A program made the position numbers and the translations under genes. From Taeniopygia guttata (Eukaryota > Chordata > Aves > Passeriformes > Estrildidae): a stretch of DNA of 64,000 nt. Under the pieces are notes generated by a model. That model saw nothing but the letters and a program-made list of their open reading frames with translations. It was not told the origin of the DNA and ran no database searches. Positions 1 to 13,195 of this stretch are shown here, in pieces; the stretch's first letter is position 1, and each line of letters starts with the position of its first letter. The stretch lies in assembly GCF_048771995.1 (NCBI RefSeq), contig NC_133030.1:56700001-56764000 (forward strand). The letters run 5' to 3'.

Positions 1-3000
1 TAAAATTAGTGAGGAGGTTCTTGTTCCCATCCACTGAGCAGCCTCTCAGGAAGATCACTGCAAATTTCATTTTTGTGTCTATTTAACCTATTTACTCAAA
101 TCTACAAGATCTTGTAAGGCTCTTATATCTGAGGTGTCTCTGACTGCATGGGGAATGAGGGGATTTGGGATTTGCAACTGGGCTTGAGACACAGGGGGAG
201 ATACAAAACTGCTGCTTTTATCCTCCTAAAGGAACTTCACCTAAGTGTATCCAAGGTCCCAGTGCAAAGTATGAGTAACACTGTAAAATGATGGCCAGGT
301 AAGTGCAGGGTTAATAATATTAGAACCACCAAAGAGAGAAAGCAACTAATATTGTACCAACCCAAACATCCCTGCAGAGCAGGCAGGCTGTCAAAAATAT
401 TTCCTTTCTGACTTTCACTTAGAGAGTGAGATGGAGAGACTGTAATGGCAAGGAAGGTGTGAACAAGTAAATCTCAGGGGCCAAAGCTGAGAATCCAGCA
501 AACATTTGAGATAGCTCTTTCACAGAAATCTGTGCCATTGCAGTGATGATTTGTAGTAAAATATATTCTCCTCTCTTTTCCTTGGCTCATTGGATGGAGA
601 TTACCTGATCCATCCAGCTCTAAAAGCATTGAAAATTCATGGTTTTTCCTGTGATTTGTGTTCTCCTGGCCTTATGTGAAGAAAAAAGATGTGCCCAAGT
701 TTAATTGGGCTTGTCTCTTCCGTCAGTTCTCTGAAAATATAGAAATTTGATCTGGCCATGTTTTCCCCTTAAACTCTGGAAAATATATTGGATCAGTCAG
801 ATGAAAGAAGCTGTACAAATTATCTATCAGCTGCTAAATACTTGGCAGCCTGGACAATGCCAGTATCAATCAAGTTAACAATTCAGTGTTTTGCTCATTC
901 TGCTGGATTGAAAAACTGAACTGCTCTGCTCATGTAAGAAACCACCAGAATTCATCTTCTTGGGTTGTTCTTTACCCAAGGAGTCCTTAGTAACATTTTG
1001 TTTCCAATTCCTGTGCTGTGGAATTATGGCTATCTCTCTGTGCTATCTGAGAAGGTGATTTGTTACTCATTGTTTTGGTGAGATGAAACAAATTGCAGGA
1101 AATTGAGCTTGGATGGATGGATGGGAGCTCTGGCTGACCCTGGGTGGCACTGACTCTGTGCTGAATCCCTCAGGTTTTAATTAAGGGGCCTTTTTGCTTC
1201 TTGTTCAATTTCCCTGCTTTAAACCATATGGAATTAACTGTCCTTGGACGAGTCAGGAATGAGGTGAGAAACTCCACCAGCTTTGTGCTTTTCTTGTCCT
1301 GCCAGGGCTGACTTCTGGAACGGATCACAGGTCTTGCTTTCAGTGGTCCCCTTCTCTAGGCACTGTCCTGACCTTGCCTTTAAGTCCCTAAGACAAGAAA
1401 ATTGTTAAAGACACACAGTGCCAATAATACATAGCAATGTTATATCTTTTTAGGCTATTACTACCTGAAGAAAGAATCCCAATCTGGTAGTCCTGAACTG
1501 AAGACCATGGCAGAAATTCTGTTCCTGGCAGAACCAGCAGGAGACTGAGCCTGTGCATGCCCTGCAGGTCCTGACAGCACAGCACCACAGCGAGGAGCTG
1601 CCACTACCAGCCAGCTCAGAGCTGGAGGCCACCAGCAGGGAGAGGATGTGGGAGGACTGATTTTTGGGAAGTATCATCCCTTTTAGCTTTATGCCCTTTC
1701 CTACATAAGAAATACTCTTTAAAACAACAGTTCTATAACCTTCCTTTTTATGCTGTTCATACCCACAGCTCCACAGAAAACCCCTAACAGAACAGCCACA
1801 CTCCCAGCCCCCAGCAGCTTGGTTTGAAGAGATCTTCTTAAGAGTGAAAGCTCTTACTCGACAAACAAAAGGTGCTTTTTGCAAAGACAAGTGACTTAAG
1901 CCATTTGGGAAGCACATATGTGCCTTAACATCTTGCTGATCTGATGGATGGGGGGGCACAAACTCCTCCTGTCTCCCCTTTGCTGCCTCCAGAGCCTGCT
2001 CACTCCAACACAGTTTTAGGAGCACTGTGAGCACTTAGAACCCACAGAGAGCACCCTCAGTGACTGGAATGTTGTGCACTGGGGTGTCAGAAGTGTGCAA
2101 AGCCTCCAAAGCCCCACTTTCCAGCCACCAGCTCCTTGCATCCAGCTGTCCTGTGGCAGCTCTGTGCTGTAAGATGTGCATGATGCATCATCCCATGAAG
2201 TCTCTAGGTTTGTTTCCTCAAGATAGACCAAGACCCCTTTAGACCAGACCTGTGTGTCTGTCCTTCCTTAATGGGAAAAAACTCCACTACATTTCTTATA
2301 TTGCTTTTTTTCCTCCAGAATCAAAGTAATTTGTCCTTCCCTGTAATGCAGAATTTCACAAATTTGAGCTGACTTGATTGCTTATCCAATTGCATAATTG
2401 TTTCGACTGCAGAAAACTAAATAAAGACTTTCCTGAGATTTTTATTTTGCCAGGTTTAAGTAGGTTTGAAGTGCTAGAATTCAACTGAGCTTTAAAAAAC
2501 CCCAAAAACCCTTATGCTTTGGAAGATGTTAACTTTGGCTCCTGTAATGGACTAGCCATAATACTAAACACATGCTGTCAAAACTCAGGAAAACAGAGAC
2601 ACACAGAATCTTTTTTTTTCAGTAATTTTGGACATTGTCTCCATGTAACTTTATACATAAATAAGAATTCTTTCTCTCTTACTCCACCCATGCATTTTTA
2701 ATATTCTCTCTGGAAAGAGTTTCCTTAAACACTTTAAGGAAGCTGCTTCTTCTTCAAAGCCTTTTTCCTGCCTCCTCACTTAAAACAAGAACTTGGGTGG
2801 CCTCTTTTCTGATAAAGGGCGTCAGCTCTGTGAGCTTTGGGGTTTCAGATCTTTCTTTCCCTGAGCATCTGTCCTGGCTGATGCCTGAGCACACAGTGAA
2901 TGAAGCAGGTGCTGTAGAAAGACTCCAGGAGAAAATGTTTTGCCAGCAATGTCCCTGTAGCAATAACTTCAATGAGCAGAAATTTAGAACTACTTTGGCA

Positions 3001-3249
3001 GCCGCACTCATGAGCACTTTGGATCCTGAGAATTTTAGAAATTGCTGGTTCTGGAAGAATGTTTTGGAGCCCAGAGAGCTCTGGCAATGCCCCAGTAACC
3101 TCGGTGCAGTTGTTTCTCTCGCTAGTAGGGCACAATTTGGACAGTGGGTCACTGTCCAGCTGGAATTGTCTATCCTTGTTTCAAAAGGGCCTGAAAATGG
3201 GTGGGTTCAGCAGATAGGATGGGTGCCATGTGGAGAACATGATGTACAG
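1..3249. other. Gene-poor sequence
   Basis: Moderately AT-rich sequence. Open frames of up to 194 codons (such as 1450–2034 -) have no family resemblance and no consistent splice context. I see nothing firm here. Confidence 0.5.
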
Positions 3250-3622
3250 GGTGGGACTCAGAGAACTGGGCTTGTTCAGCCTCAAAAAGCAAAAGCTGAG
3301 GGTGATTTTCCTGCTCTCTTCAGCTGCCTTGTGGCAGGGCATTGGAAGATGCAGCCAGACTTTGCCTGGAGGAGCACAGCAATAGGACAAAACACAATGG
3401 ACAGAAGTAGGAGAGTGAGAAGCTTACCTACTAAGGAAAATTACTGTGAGGACTGACAAGCACTGGGCAAGACAGAGGATAGGAAATCTCCATCCTGGAA
3501 GACAGTAAAAACTTAGACAAGGTCCAGAAAAACCTGTATAGTTGGCCCTGCTTTGAGAAAAGACCTGAACTAGATGACAGCTAGGGGTCCCTTCCTGAAT
3601 TTTTCAATGTTTCTGTGATTTC
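3250..3622 (+). mobile_element. CR1 LINE fragment, old
   Basis: Recognisable CR1 3'-region phrases: AACTGGGCTTGTTCAGCCT, then GCAATAGGACAAAACACAATGG, then GAACTAGATGACAGCTAGGG and CTTCCTGAATTTTTCAATG, ending near a TTCTGTG repeat. Many substitutions suggest an old, 5'-truncated copy. Open frames across it are not host genes. Confidence 0.75.
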
Positions 3623-4863
3623 TTATCTATTATTCCTTTCAGTTTTCTTCTGTGTTCATAGTTTTATGTGCTGTGCCCAGTCATTTTATCTGAAACATGC
3701 AGGAGAAACAATTTTGTCTGGCTAAGATTTAAGGATCTATTGTGAATTATGATTTTGGGATTCAGCAGAAGTGGCCAGTATTTCACCTTCACAAATGTCT
3801 CACTTATACATCATGGCTTGCTTCTTTCATTGACATTCCAATCTCTAAGAACTCCTGTTGTGATACCAGAGTGGTAAAGTAAAAGAATCCATTACACAGG
3901 TAGGTGAGAGGAAAGGAGACAGTGTCACACACTAGCAGAAGATTCTGGAGCAGTTTCATTAATTCTGCCTTTATACACAGACTTCTCTCTACACTAGTGC
4001 AGTTCTTCCTTTTGACTGCTCCAGCACACTGCCAAATGTGAAGATAGGGATCTTGAGCCACCTCTCTTAACCTAATGAATCTAATCCAGCAGAGTATCAA
4101 AAGCACTGAAATATAGACCCAGGAGGAGTCTTGTCTCACACAAGTTAGAGCAAAGAAAAGACTAAAATGTACTGCCAACATTGCATCCAGTCAAGCCAGG
4201 AATGCCAGGCCTCTTCTGAAAAGAAACCACACAAGGTTCACTCATCTTTTCTGTTGCCATTGGTAGGAAATAAGCAAATGTTCCTATTTCTTCTTCTACA
4301 TAAATATTTCCAATAAGTTAATACAAGGATATAAGAGCATGAATTATTCCTATGCTTGCCAAGTGCTTTGACATCTCTGGAAAAAAAAAAAGGTCTGTGA
4401 AGGTTTTAGCCATTATTAATTAACATGATTATTGATTTTTGCAAAATACTGCCTGCTTGGAATAGTGTCATGTCACTGTACATGGTACAATAGTGCAACA
4501 CAAACCAGAGCATGGTGTGTGTTTTTCAGGCACACGTGAGACACAAACACACCCAGGGCAAGTGCTCTGTGATCAGCCATCTCTCCTTCCTACCCTGGCT
4601 TCAGGGAAACAAAGGCAATATTCAGGAAGCTCAGCTGTTCCAATGGGCATTTAACATTTCAGAAACCAACAGAGGAGCTGATGGGCCAAAGAGATGAGTC
4701 AGCAGAAGTGTGTTTGCTCAATCAGTGCCCAACAACTCCTCCATGTGCTTGATGAACAAATTGTGTCATTTCCTACTAAGTTTGCACAACACACTTTGGT
4801 TTGGGATGTAGACCTGTGGTTTGTGTTGGCTGCATCCAGCCAGCCGTGTCAGCACCCCTGCAG

Positions 4864-5060
4864 CACTGCAAGCTCAGGAGCTGATGGAAGTGTGTCACTA
4901 TCACAGCAGGGTCACCCCACAGCTCACAGAGAAATCCACCACCAGTGCTGGCCACTTGGGCTCCTCAGACAAGGAGCAGGTCCTCTATGTGCAGTCCAGG
5001 ATCACCAGGTTGCTGGGGAAGAGCAGAAAGAACTACATAGACTTCACCCACAAGCAGTGA
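4864..5060 (+). CDS. Unidentified candidate 3'-terminal coding exon
   Basis: An open frame runs from an acceptor-like CACCCCTGCAG (or CTCAG before 4878) to TGA at 5058–5060. It encodes ELMEVCHYHSRVTPQLTEK, then SSDKEQVLYVQSRITRLLGK and SRKNYIDFTHKQ, a hydrophilic, helix-prone, Lys/Arg-rich sequence that looks protein-like. An AATAAA at 5167–5172 follows 107 nt after the stop. It could be the last exon of a + strand gene lying to the left, an exon relic, or chance. I do not recognise the family, and no companion exon is supported between 1 and 4.8 kb. Confidence 0.3.
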
Positions 5061-5172
5061 TGAAGCGCCTTCCTGGAGCTGTTATCCCGGGCCTTTATCC
5101 CTTTGGGATCCATATTCTCTGCCTGTCAAGAGAGGGGCCTCAGCCCCCTAGGGGCTTTTTCTTAGGAATAAA

Positions 5173-8100
5173 CTCCACTCCTTTCTTCCAAAATATGTGA
5201 CAGCATCATACTGAGGAAGGAGGTGTATGCACTCTTCCATGGGGAATGTTCAGACCATTGAAGACAGGGGCAGCCAGCACCAGTCCCTGACAAAGGTCTG
5301 GGACAGTCTAAGTGACTTCCAACCTGATTTTCAACTTCCTTCTGGGGCTATTTGTGCACTACATCTGAAAAATCATCTGCATGAGCAGATGAACAGGAAC
5401 AAGGTTTATGCTACAGGATTCCTGACTCTGAAGGCATTACCTTAATATTAACATTTTTACTTGCTCTCTTCCTGACAAAATACATATTGAAGATCTCTCA
5501 GACAGAATCTGGGAGAGATATTCTCTTTGAGGATATGGAGCTTAGACCAAGGGGTCTAGGGAGAAATGCTGGCCCTGGTAACTCTGAACATGGGCAGACA
5601 TATGCCATGGTGTCCATCAGCAGCTTAATGAAGAGGATGACCAGCTGCAGTGCTCAGATCCAGGCCTTGTCCTGTTTACTCACAGGGAATGATCATTTAG
5701 CTCACACTACAGACTCATATGTCTATTTAAGGATGTGCTGTGTTTACCTCACAGTGTACCAATGGCCCTTGGGAGATGTTCTGTTTCTGCTACACTTCCT
5801 CCCAGATAATGACTGATGTATTTTCTTTATTTCTCTTTAGTATTTGCACCTGATGGTGGATAACAGGTATGGGCACAGACTCTCTCCCAGACAAATGTAA
5901 TCAGCAGTTCAGGTTATAAAGTCTGTGATGGCAGACAGTATCTTTCCTGTAGATAGAAAGGTACTTTCTAGCCAAACCAGCTAAGTATGATCCTGATCTC
6001 CCCATCCTGTCTAAAATCAGAGGCTTGGGCATGTTTCACCTCTGAAATTCCTGGAGTAAGACCCTCAGGTCCTGGTGTGCTGTGATTGCTGGGGGGAGGG
6101 TCTGCATCTCAGAGCTCACCTGGGCAAGACTCTGCCCAGGTGGAGCTCAGAGGCAGCAGAGGGATGGTGGATATACCTCTGGAGAACACATGTCAGCATG
6201 GAAAGGCCAAATCCCAAAATCACTAGAATTGTTTCATAAACAACATGGAGGATAATTAATGACCCCATTATAAAGACACAGCTATGGAAACAATTGCAAA
6301 TTGACTTTTGGCAAACATTTTTGGCAGAACTGATATGAAATACCAGAGAGGGCCTCACAGGATTGGGGTCTGTTTGCTGCACACAGCATTTGCCTGTTAA
6401 TTCCTGGGGAAGCCAAGGGACAGAATCACAGAATGGGTGAGGCTGAACTGTCTCATAGAGATAGAGAATATTCCTTTCAGGTCCGCCAAGCACTCAGTTG
6501 CTCTTCCTTGAGCTGCAGTTCCTTCAGCCCCACACTGCTCCCACGTTTCACAAGTTTAGTTTCGTTACTTATTTGACAGGCTTTCTGACTGCTTTACCCT
6601 AGTGTAACCAAGGACAACAATTTAAAGTGCCTTGACATTTCAGGTACTTCTTGGAATTTTTAGGATTTTAGATGAAGGCCCATTAAAAAATTCAGTCCCT
6701 TCAGTCTTTTCATGCTCAGAAGCCTCAGCCTTCTGATGCAGTTTGTGTTGTAGCAAATAATTTGCTGTCTCATTAAAAAAGAAAACAAAACACAAAAAAA
6801 CCCAAAAAAACAGAGAAAAAACAAAAGAGAAAGGAAAATGATGCTCATGTGTCCAGTCAAGGAAATGACACACATCCACCTCCTTTCTCAAGCAAACAAA
6901 CAGCTCCAGAGCAGTTGTTTGAGTCACAGCTGCCTGAAGAGGGCTGAGTGCTGAGCTCCAGCCTTGCTCACCCAGGACATCAGAGAGATGCTGCCCCTGG
7001 TTCTAACCAGCAAGCAGAGCTGTACCAGTGGCAGTCTGACCACACAAAGATACAAATCTGTCTGTCACTTCATCCTGCACAACCCCATATTTTAAGTAAC
7101 TGTACACAAAAGCCACTGCAGCCATAGCAACACTTTTTAAACAAACTGCTCCTCAATGTAGTTTTTCTGTGCATTTATGTAACCCCTTCTTAAGCAAATA
7201 TGGGGGGGGGGTGTCTTTATGGTTAGAATTTAAACATGCACATATACACATTGATAAATAGAATGATATTGATAACTAGAGGTACATACATGTAATGCAG
7301 AATTATGGTGATGCCCTGGAAGTCAGAGCTCTGTGAAGATGCTCAGTGACTCAAAGCCCTGCTCATCACCCTCAGAGGGGGAGCCCTGCCTTGAGAAGGC
7401 CAGGTCACCCCATGGCCAGCTCAGCCACTAGCCTGGCAGCAGACTAACCCAGCAGAAACACAGGGAATCTTTTTCTTCAGTGTTGGAAAGCTGATCTGGC
7501 TGGTGGGAAAGCCTAGTGGGTGTAAGAGCAAGCTGGAGGGAGCAGACTGGAGGAAGGGACATTGCACTTTCAGCTCAGTTTGTGAGATCAGTTCAGTGCA
7601 TCCACAGCTCCAGTTGTTCTCCTGGAAAAGCCTTTTTCTCTCTCCCCTGACTGTGCCCAGGCAAACAAGTCTTCCTTGTCTTAGCCTTACTAAATACCCC
7701 TCACGTTTCTCACCCCAGGATTTACGACAGCTTAACTAAACAGATCCGCGGGACCGAATAACGCAAATCCGTGGAATTCGGGGCGCGTGAATTTCCACAG
7801 TCCCGCCACATCAGTTGGCTTTCATTTAATTTCTCCTCTGTTCTCGTCCTCTCTTGCAGCTTGTCCGAAGCAGCATTGCATGGCCCTGCGGTTTGAGGGT
7901 TTCTTCAGTCTGTTTCTGTTATTTGAAGACAACTTGTAACGGGAGGGATGCAGAGGAACAGCTCAGAGAGAAGATTAACACACTTCAGAGTGGAATTCTG
8001 TCCAAGTGAGAACAGCTTGGACATTTCACCCCAGGCCTCTTGCAAGTTGGAAGATAAGAACCCAATCCCCCCAAGGCAAAACACCATAATATTTCTTACT

Positions 8101-11100
8101 TGACACCCTGTACCCACGAAAAATGCCTTTCAAAACTGCTCAAATAATAGGAAAATAATCATTAAATGTTCTTCTAAGGTGTTTTATTTAAGATTAATAT
8201 ATACACTGTGAATAATTTAGTCTGATTATTTAAACTGACACAACACACACATCCCTACTCTTTAGCACTGTAAATCCACCTGAGAAATGTAAAAATCTGT
8301 ATTAATTAATTCAGAAGCTCACCTTGCAAATCTATAAAATGACTTGATTAATTTTTATATTACAGAAACACTAATTGGGGAAAATTGTTGGATTAATTGG
8401 AACAACTAATGTTGGAATGTGAATTTATCATATCATGCAATTATTTCATATGTTGTATTAGAGTAAATTGATGCTTAAGAGAAGGGAAGAATATTTTGGG
8501 ATGGACTTAGCACATTTTTTTCCTGATTTTTACTATTCCAAACTTGTGATTTTGCTGATAGAAAATCTGGGCAAATGAAGGAAGAGTTTTTACTGAAACA
8601 CGCAAGCAAGGGCTCTGTAGCCACAGAACAGACAGAGTATTCTCAAGTCTCTTGCTGAGCCTTTTTTCTTAGAGTGTCAGGGGCTTCAGGGCAGATCTCT
8701 AGAAAGCAGAGTTGTAAAATCATGGATTCTGTATCTTGATGAGAAAGTTTCTTCAGTTCCTAGGAAAAGCACAGATATAGAAAGGGGTGTAGTGCTAGAA
8801 CCAGGCTTCACTTTTGTACACACGTAATTTCTGCTGGTTGTAATTGATTCAAGACTATCCATGTTATACACCAGACATTTAAATCAGTAATTTGGTCTGG
8901 TTTACTGAATGTTGAAATCCTTGCAGTAAACGAAGCCAAATTAGCTAAGTCTCTGCAGATTTTTTTGAGATGTAGTAAAATAAAAGGGTAAAAACAACTG
9001 CAAAACCAGGAAAGAGACAATTGCCTTAAACAGGGTACTCCTAATGGCAGATTGCTGGTGTGGCTGTCTGAGGAGTGAAGTGTAAAACATCTATTTATGC
9101 CTGTGGCTGAACCCCCATCTCATGGAAAATTCAGTTTGAGAAGAGGGGCAAGTGATGGATAATCATGTTTTTACCCTCATGCCAGCGGGTGAGAAGGGAA
9201 AGAGCCTCTTGCAGCCCACCTTTGGGGTCAGTGACACTGAGGGACATGGGGCATGGCTGGGCTCTGTCCTTGTGCCAAGCTGGGTGAAACCTGGGCAGCA
9301 GACCACAGCAGTCTGCACAAAGGGGTGATCCACCAGCAGCCACATGCTCCTGCTGGGCAGATGGAGCACAGATCCTCTGCAGAACTGCAGCTCGTGCTCT
9401 GCTGGGTTCCCAAAATCTCCAGCATGGGGGGCAAAGCAAATGCACACGCTCCAGCTGAGCTAACCAGTCTGCCCAGTAGTGACCAAACCCTGTTCAGTGT
9501 ATCAGCAGGAGGGAGGGGTGGAGGGATGGATGGATGGCTTCTGGATCCAGCTCTTTGGATGCTTGTAACCTGAGAGCAGCTGATTTTGGCATGTGGCATA
9601 TGGGACAAGAGGGTCTGAAGGGTCTGAGAGCCCCCAGCACCGTGGCTCCATGGCTAAGCTGGCATTTCCCCTGCACCACTGACATTCCCCTTGCAGAATC
9701 GTGTCTGAGGATTGTTTTCAGTCTCTGGAACCACCTGGGATGCTTTTTCCTATATTACAGGATGTACTTTGCTGGTTTTCTCTTCCCACAGTATATTGGC
9801 CCTTCCAATACTCAGCAGTCCTGCAATGAGATTTTCCTGCCATGATTCACCCCACTGGGGTAGTATGGGAAACAGGATGCTGTACACAAAATACACCATC
9901 AGTCTCAACTGAGGGCTGAGGGGAATTGCACTGCTGTCCTCCACGAGGCTCCAGCCTGGAAAACAGCAGCTTGGAGCTGGCTGTGGCTGGGAAGGGGCCC
10001 CTGCAGCAGAGCTGTTGGGACATGCTGATCCAGACTGCATGCATTTCTCATCTAATGTCACTGACTTCCAAGCCTCTCCTTGGGGCTCTCTGGAAGTTGC
10101 TTTGTGCTGCCACAGCCCTTCATGCAGATGTTGTCAAATGAATTCACAATCCTTACTTACTCAGTAAGGAACTCCCACTAAGTGGAACTAAATTTAGCCC
10201 AGTTCTTCTGAGTTAAAAGATGCTGTATAGAAATGCAAAATGAATACATTAAAAATTAAACAAGGCAAAGATCTAAATACTAACCTTACCACAATATATT
10301 CAACTCAGTCTTCTCTGTATTATCAATATTTTGCCAGCCATCTCTTCCATATAAATTTATGTAAATATGGAAGCCTTGGTGACATTCTTTCAAAAGAGAG
10401 GACCCAATCTTTTTTCCAGTTATAGCTAGTGAACTGATCTCACTGACTGTAGGGAGAACAACATCCAGGTGTTGGCAATATACTCAAAAATCTGAAGTTC
10501 TAGTCACCTTATTCTGCAAGGGTTCCACTCCTAAACAGCACATCTGAATGTGTTGTAGGAAAAAAACAACTGGTGAATAGACTGACAGGCTAGTCTATGG
10601 TTAAGTATTTCATAAAATTTAATGGCTCATTAGATTTACTTTGAAAGAGCGTTTTATTTAACAAAATGTCTTTTCTTGACACGTTCCTACCCATATATAA
10701 CTTCTGATTTTCCCTGACACATTCATACCCTTGTAAATCATGTCTGTACTCGAGCTAATAATAAATAGATGTGCTTTTATACAATATTCAAAATGGAAAA
10801 TTAATATAAAGTGTGATTGAACTTCTCAACAAATAATTTTTTTAAAAATGAACTATTGGTGTGTCTTTGCATCTCAAGTTTATATTTTGCTGTACTATTA
10901 ATTGACAGAAACTGTGTGCTTTGATATCTGAATTGAGCAGCCTTTTACTGCCACTCTTTCCTTTAATGTAAAATGTGTGTGGCATAAGACTCATTGCTAA
11001 TTGCAACCTTATGATAATATTCTGCAGAGTCCTGCTGACCTCATTTACAATAGCATAAGAAGCGGAGGCCAGCTGCTAATAGATGCATGCTAAGCCTTTT

Positions 11101-11859
11101 CTCTTTGGTGGGGTTTTTTAGCATAAATAGAAATTAACAAAATCTAAATCTTAAAATGCAAGTCCTTGTGCATCTGGGGAGAGCTTGGATCTAGACCCAA
11201 ACTTTGAATTTCCAGGCCAGACCCAGGTGCTGCAGTAGAGGTTCCCTGCTTTTGCCTCTGATTTGTTTTGCTCCCAGAGATGTGACCTCAGCATGGAGTA
11301 ATATAGACCATTAAATAAAACACATGCTGCCCTCTTCCAGCTGGAGCTGTGATAGCGTCCTTAGCACAGGAGTGCTCCCTCACACAGCTGTGCTCCCTCC
11401 TCTGCCCTCTTTCGATTTTGCTGTAAATTGTCCAGCCTTGTATTTATGGTGTTTCCCACACAGAGCTGGGAGCAGCCGCCTTTCCCCAGCTCCTGGCTGT
11501 CAGCTCCAGCCTCGGAGGTTTCAAGAGTTTTCTCTTTGCAAAAACAATTACCTTGTGATCCATTTGGTTGTATTTCATTTTACCACTTGCAATACAGAGA
11601 AAAAGAGGCTAAATCCTGACTTTTTATGAACAGCATGCTGCAAAGAGCATCTGGAAACACGGCTCAAGGAGGTGCTTGAATGAGTTTTTAATGCAGCCCA
11701 TACAATGCAGGCACGGTTCTAAAACAGTTGTGGTGTGGTGTACACAACAGCTGAGAGGGGAAGGGATGGACAAGGTGACACTAAGGATGTTGGTAGCAAA
11801 GGTGGAAGAGAAGGACTCGTTCCAACAGACCCTTCCAACATTCCCAGGCACACAGAATT
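5173..11859. other. Gene-poor sequence
   Basis: Contains the CR1 relic at 6.42 kb, an A-rich run near 6.78–6.83 kb, a G10 run at 7202–7211 and a GC-richer patch at 9.1–9.7 kb with overlapping open frames of no recognisable family. Very AT-rich from 10.2 to 11.1 kb. Confidence 0.5.
6421..6500 (-). mobile_element. CR1 3'-end relic
   Basis: AGAATCACAGAATGGGTGAG on the plus strand is the reverse complement of the CR1 3' terminus. Only a short piece is left. Confidence 0.5.
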
Positions 11860-11958
11860 TCATTCCTGGGGTTGCCCTGTGCCCAAGACAGGAGCTGGAC
11901 TCGATGATCCTTGTGGTTCCCTTTTATTTCAGGATATTGTATGATTCTATGGTTCTGT
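11860..11958 (+). mobile_element. CR1 3'-end fragment
   Basis: GAGCTGGACTCGATGATCC followed by GTGGTTCCCTTTTATTTC and terminal TATGATTCTATGG: the CR1 3' end with its octamer repeats. Probably begins upstream near 11800 in a more diverged form. Confidence 0.8.
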
Positions 11959-12360
11959 GGCAGCCTGCCTGGCTGCTTTGGGCTCACCTGCATCCCAACG
12001 TGATGGACTTACTGCAGCTCCACCAGCTGCCATCTGTCACCCGTCCTAGCCCTAGGACACACATTCTAGCTCAGCCAGCTATGTTTGAGATAGCACATTC
12101 CCACCTCCCAGGGGCAGAAGCAGGCAGAGCAGGGGTTTGGAAGTACAGGAGGCAGTTTACTTCAGCTTCAGAAATTGTCACCTGCTTTATGTGACAGCTA
12201 AGCCCTTGCCTGCTGTGTGTATTGCAGCCACACTGCTTTACTGGAGAGGTGGCACTCTCTGCTAAGAAAAGCAGGTGGCTGTCTTGCACACATATGAAAA
12301 ACTCAAACAAATTCTGTCTTTTTGCTATTTAATTACATGGTTTTTTTTTTTCTTGCAAAG

Positions 12361-13195
12361 ATTGCAGAATCACAGATGCTATTGGAAGAGACCACACTGG
12401 GTATTTTGGTCCAACCTCCCTGCTCAAGCAGGACCATCCCAGAGCACATGGCACAGGATTGCATCCAGATGGTGCTTGAATGTCTCCATTGAGAGAGACT
12501 CCACCCCTTCTCGGGGCATCTGCGCCAGTGCATGGTCACTGCACAGTAAAGAAGTTTTTCCTCATGTTCAGGTGGAACTTCCCATGCACCGGTTTTGCCC
12601 ATTGCCTCTTGTTCCATAGCTTGGCACCACCAAGCAGAGCCTGGGCCATGCTCTTGCCACCCTCTCTGCAGATACTGACAGATGTTGATGGGGTCCCTTC
12701 TCAGCCATCTCCTCTCAAGGCTGGACAGGCCCAGCTCCCTCAGCCTTTCCTCATAAGAGAGATGCTCCAGTCCCTTCTTCATCTTTGTCACTCTCCAAGA
12801 CCCACTCCAGGAACTCCATAGCTCATCCTGAGAAGCCCAGAATGGCACACAGCGCTCCATGTGCACCTCACCAGGGCTGAGGAGAGGGGCAGGATCACCT
12901 CCCTGACCTTCTGCCAGTGCTCTTCTTAATGCACCCCAGGATCCCACTGGCCTTCTTGGCCATCAGAGTTCACTGCTGGCTCATGGACAGCTTGTTGTCC
13001 CCTGGGACACCCACAGGTCTCTCTCCACAGAGCTGCTCCCCAGCAGGTCACCCCCAGCCTGTGCTGGTGCCTGGGGCTGTTCCTCCCCAGGAGCAGGACC
13101 TGCATTTGCATTTGTTCAATTTCAGCAGGTCCTTCTCTGCCCATCTCTCCAACCTGTTGAGATCTTTCTGCACAGCCCTCTGGGGTATTGACCAC
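12361..13195 (-). mobile_element. CR1 LINE fragment, about 0.83 kb, 5'-truncated
   Basis: Plus-strand sequence starts with GCAGAATCACAG (reversed CR1 3' end) and continues through TTTTGGTCCAACCTCCCTG, GACTCCACCCCTTC, CAGCCTTTCCTCATAAGAG, CCCACTGGCCTTCTTGGCC and CAACCTGTTGAGATC, all reversed CR1 phrases. The copy is fairly well kept and looks younger than the one at 3.3 kb. The open frames here (12333–12947 -, 12275–12821 +) are by-products of it. Confidence 0.9.

Noticed and set aside
1450-2034. 194-codon open frame on the minus strand
   Set aside because: Cys/Ser-rich low-meaning composition, alternative start codon, no recognisable motif, no neighbouring exons.
2754-3456. Overlapping open frames of 132 and 219 codons on opposite strands
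   Set aside because: They overlap each other and run into a CR1 fragment, with no family resemblance and no splice or promoter context.
12275-12947. Open frames of 113–204 codons on both strands
   Set aside because: They fall inside a reversed CR1 copy and are explained by it.
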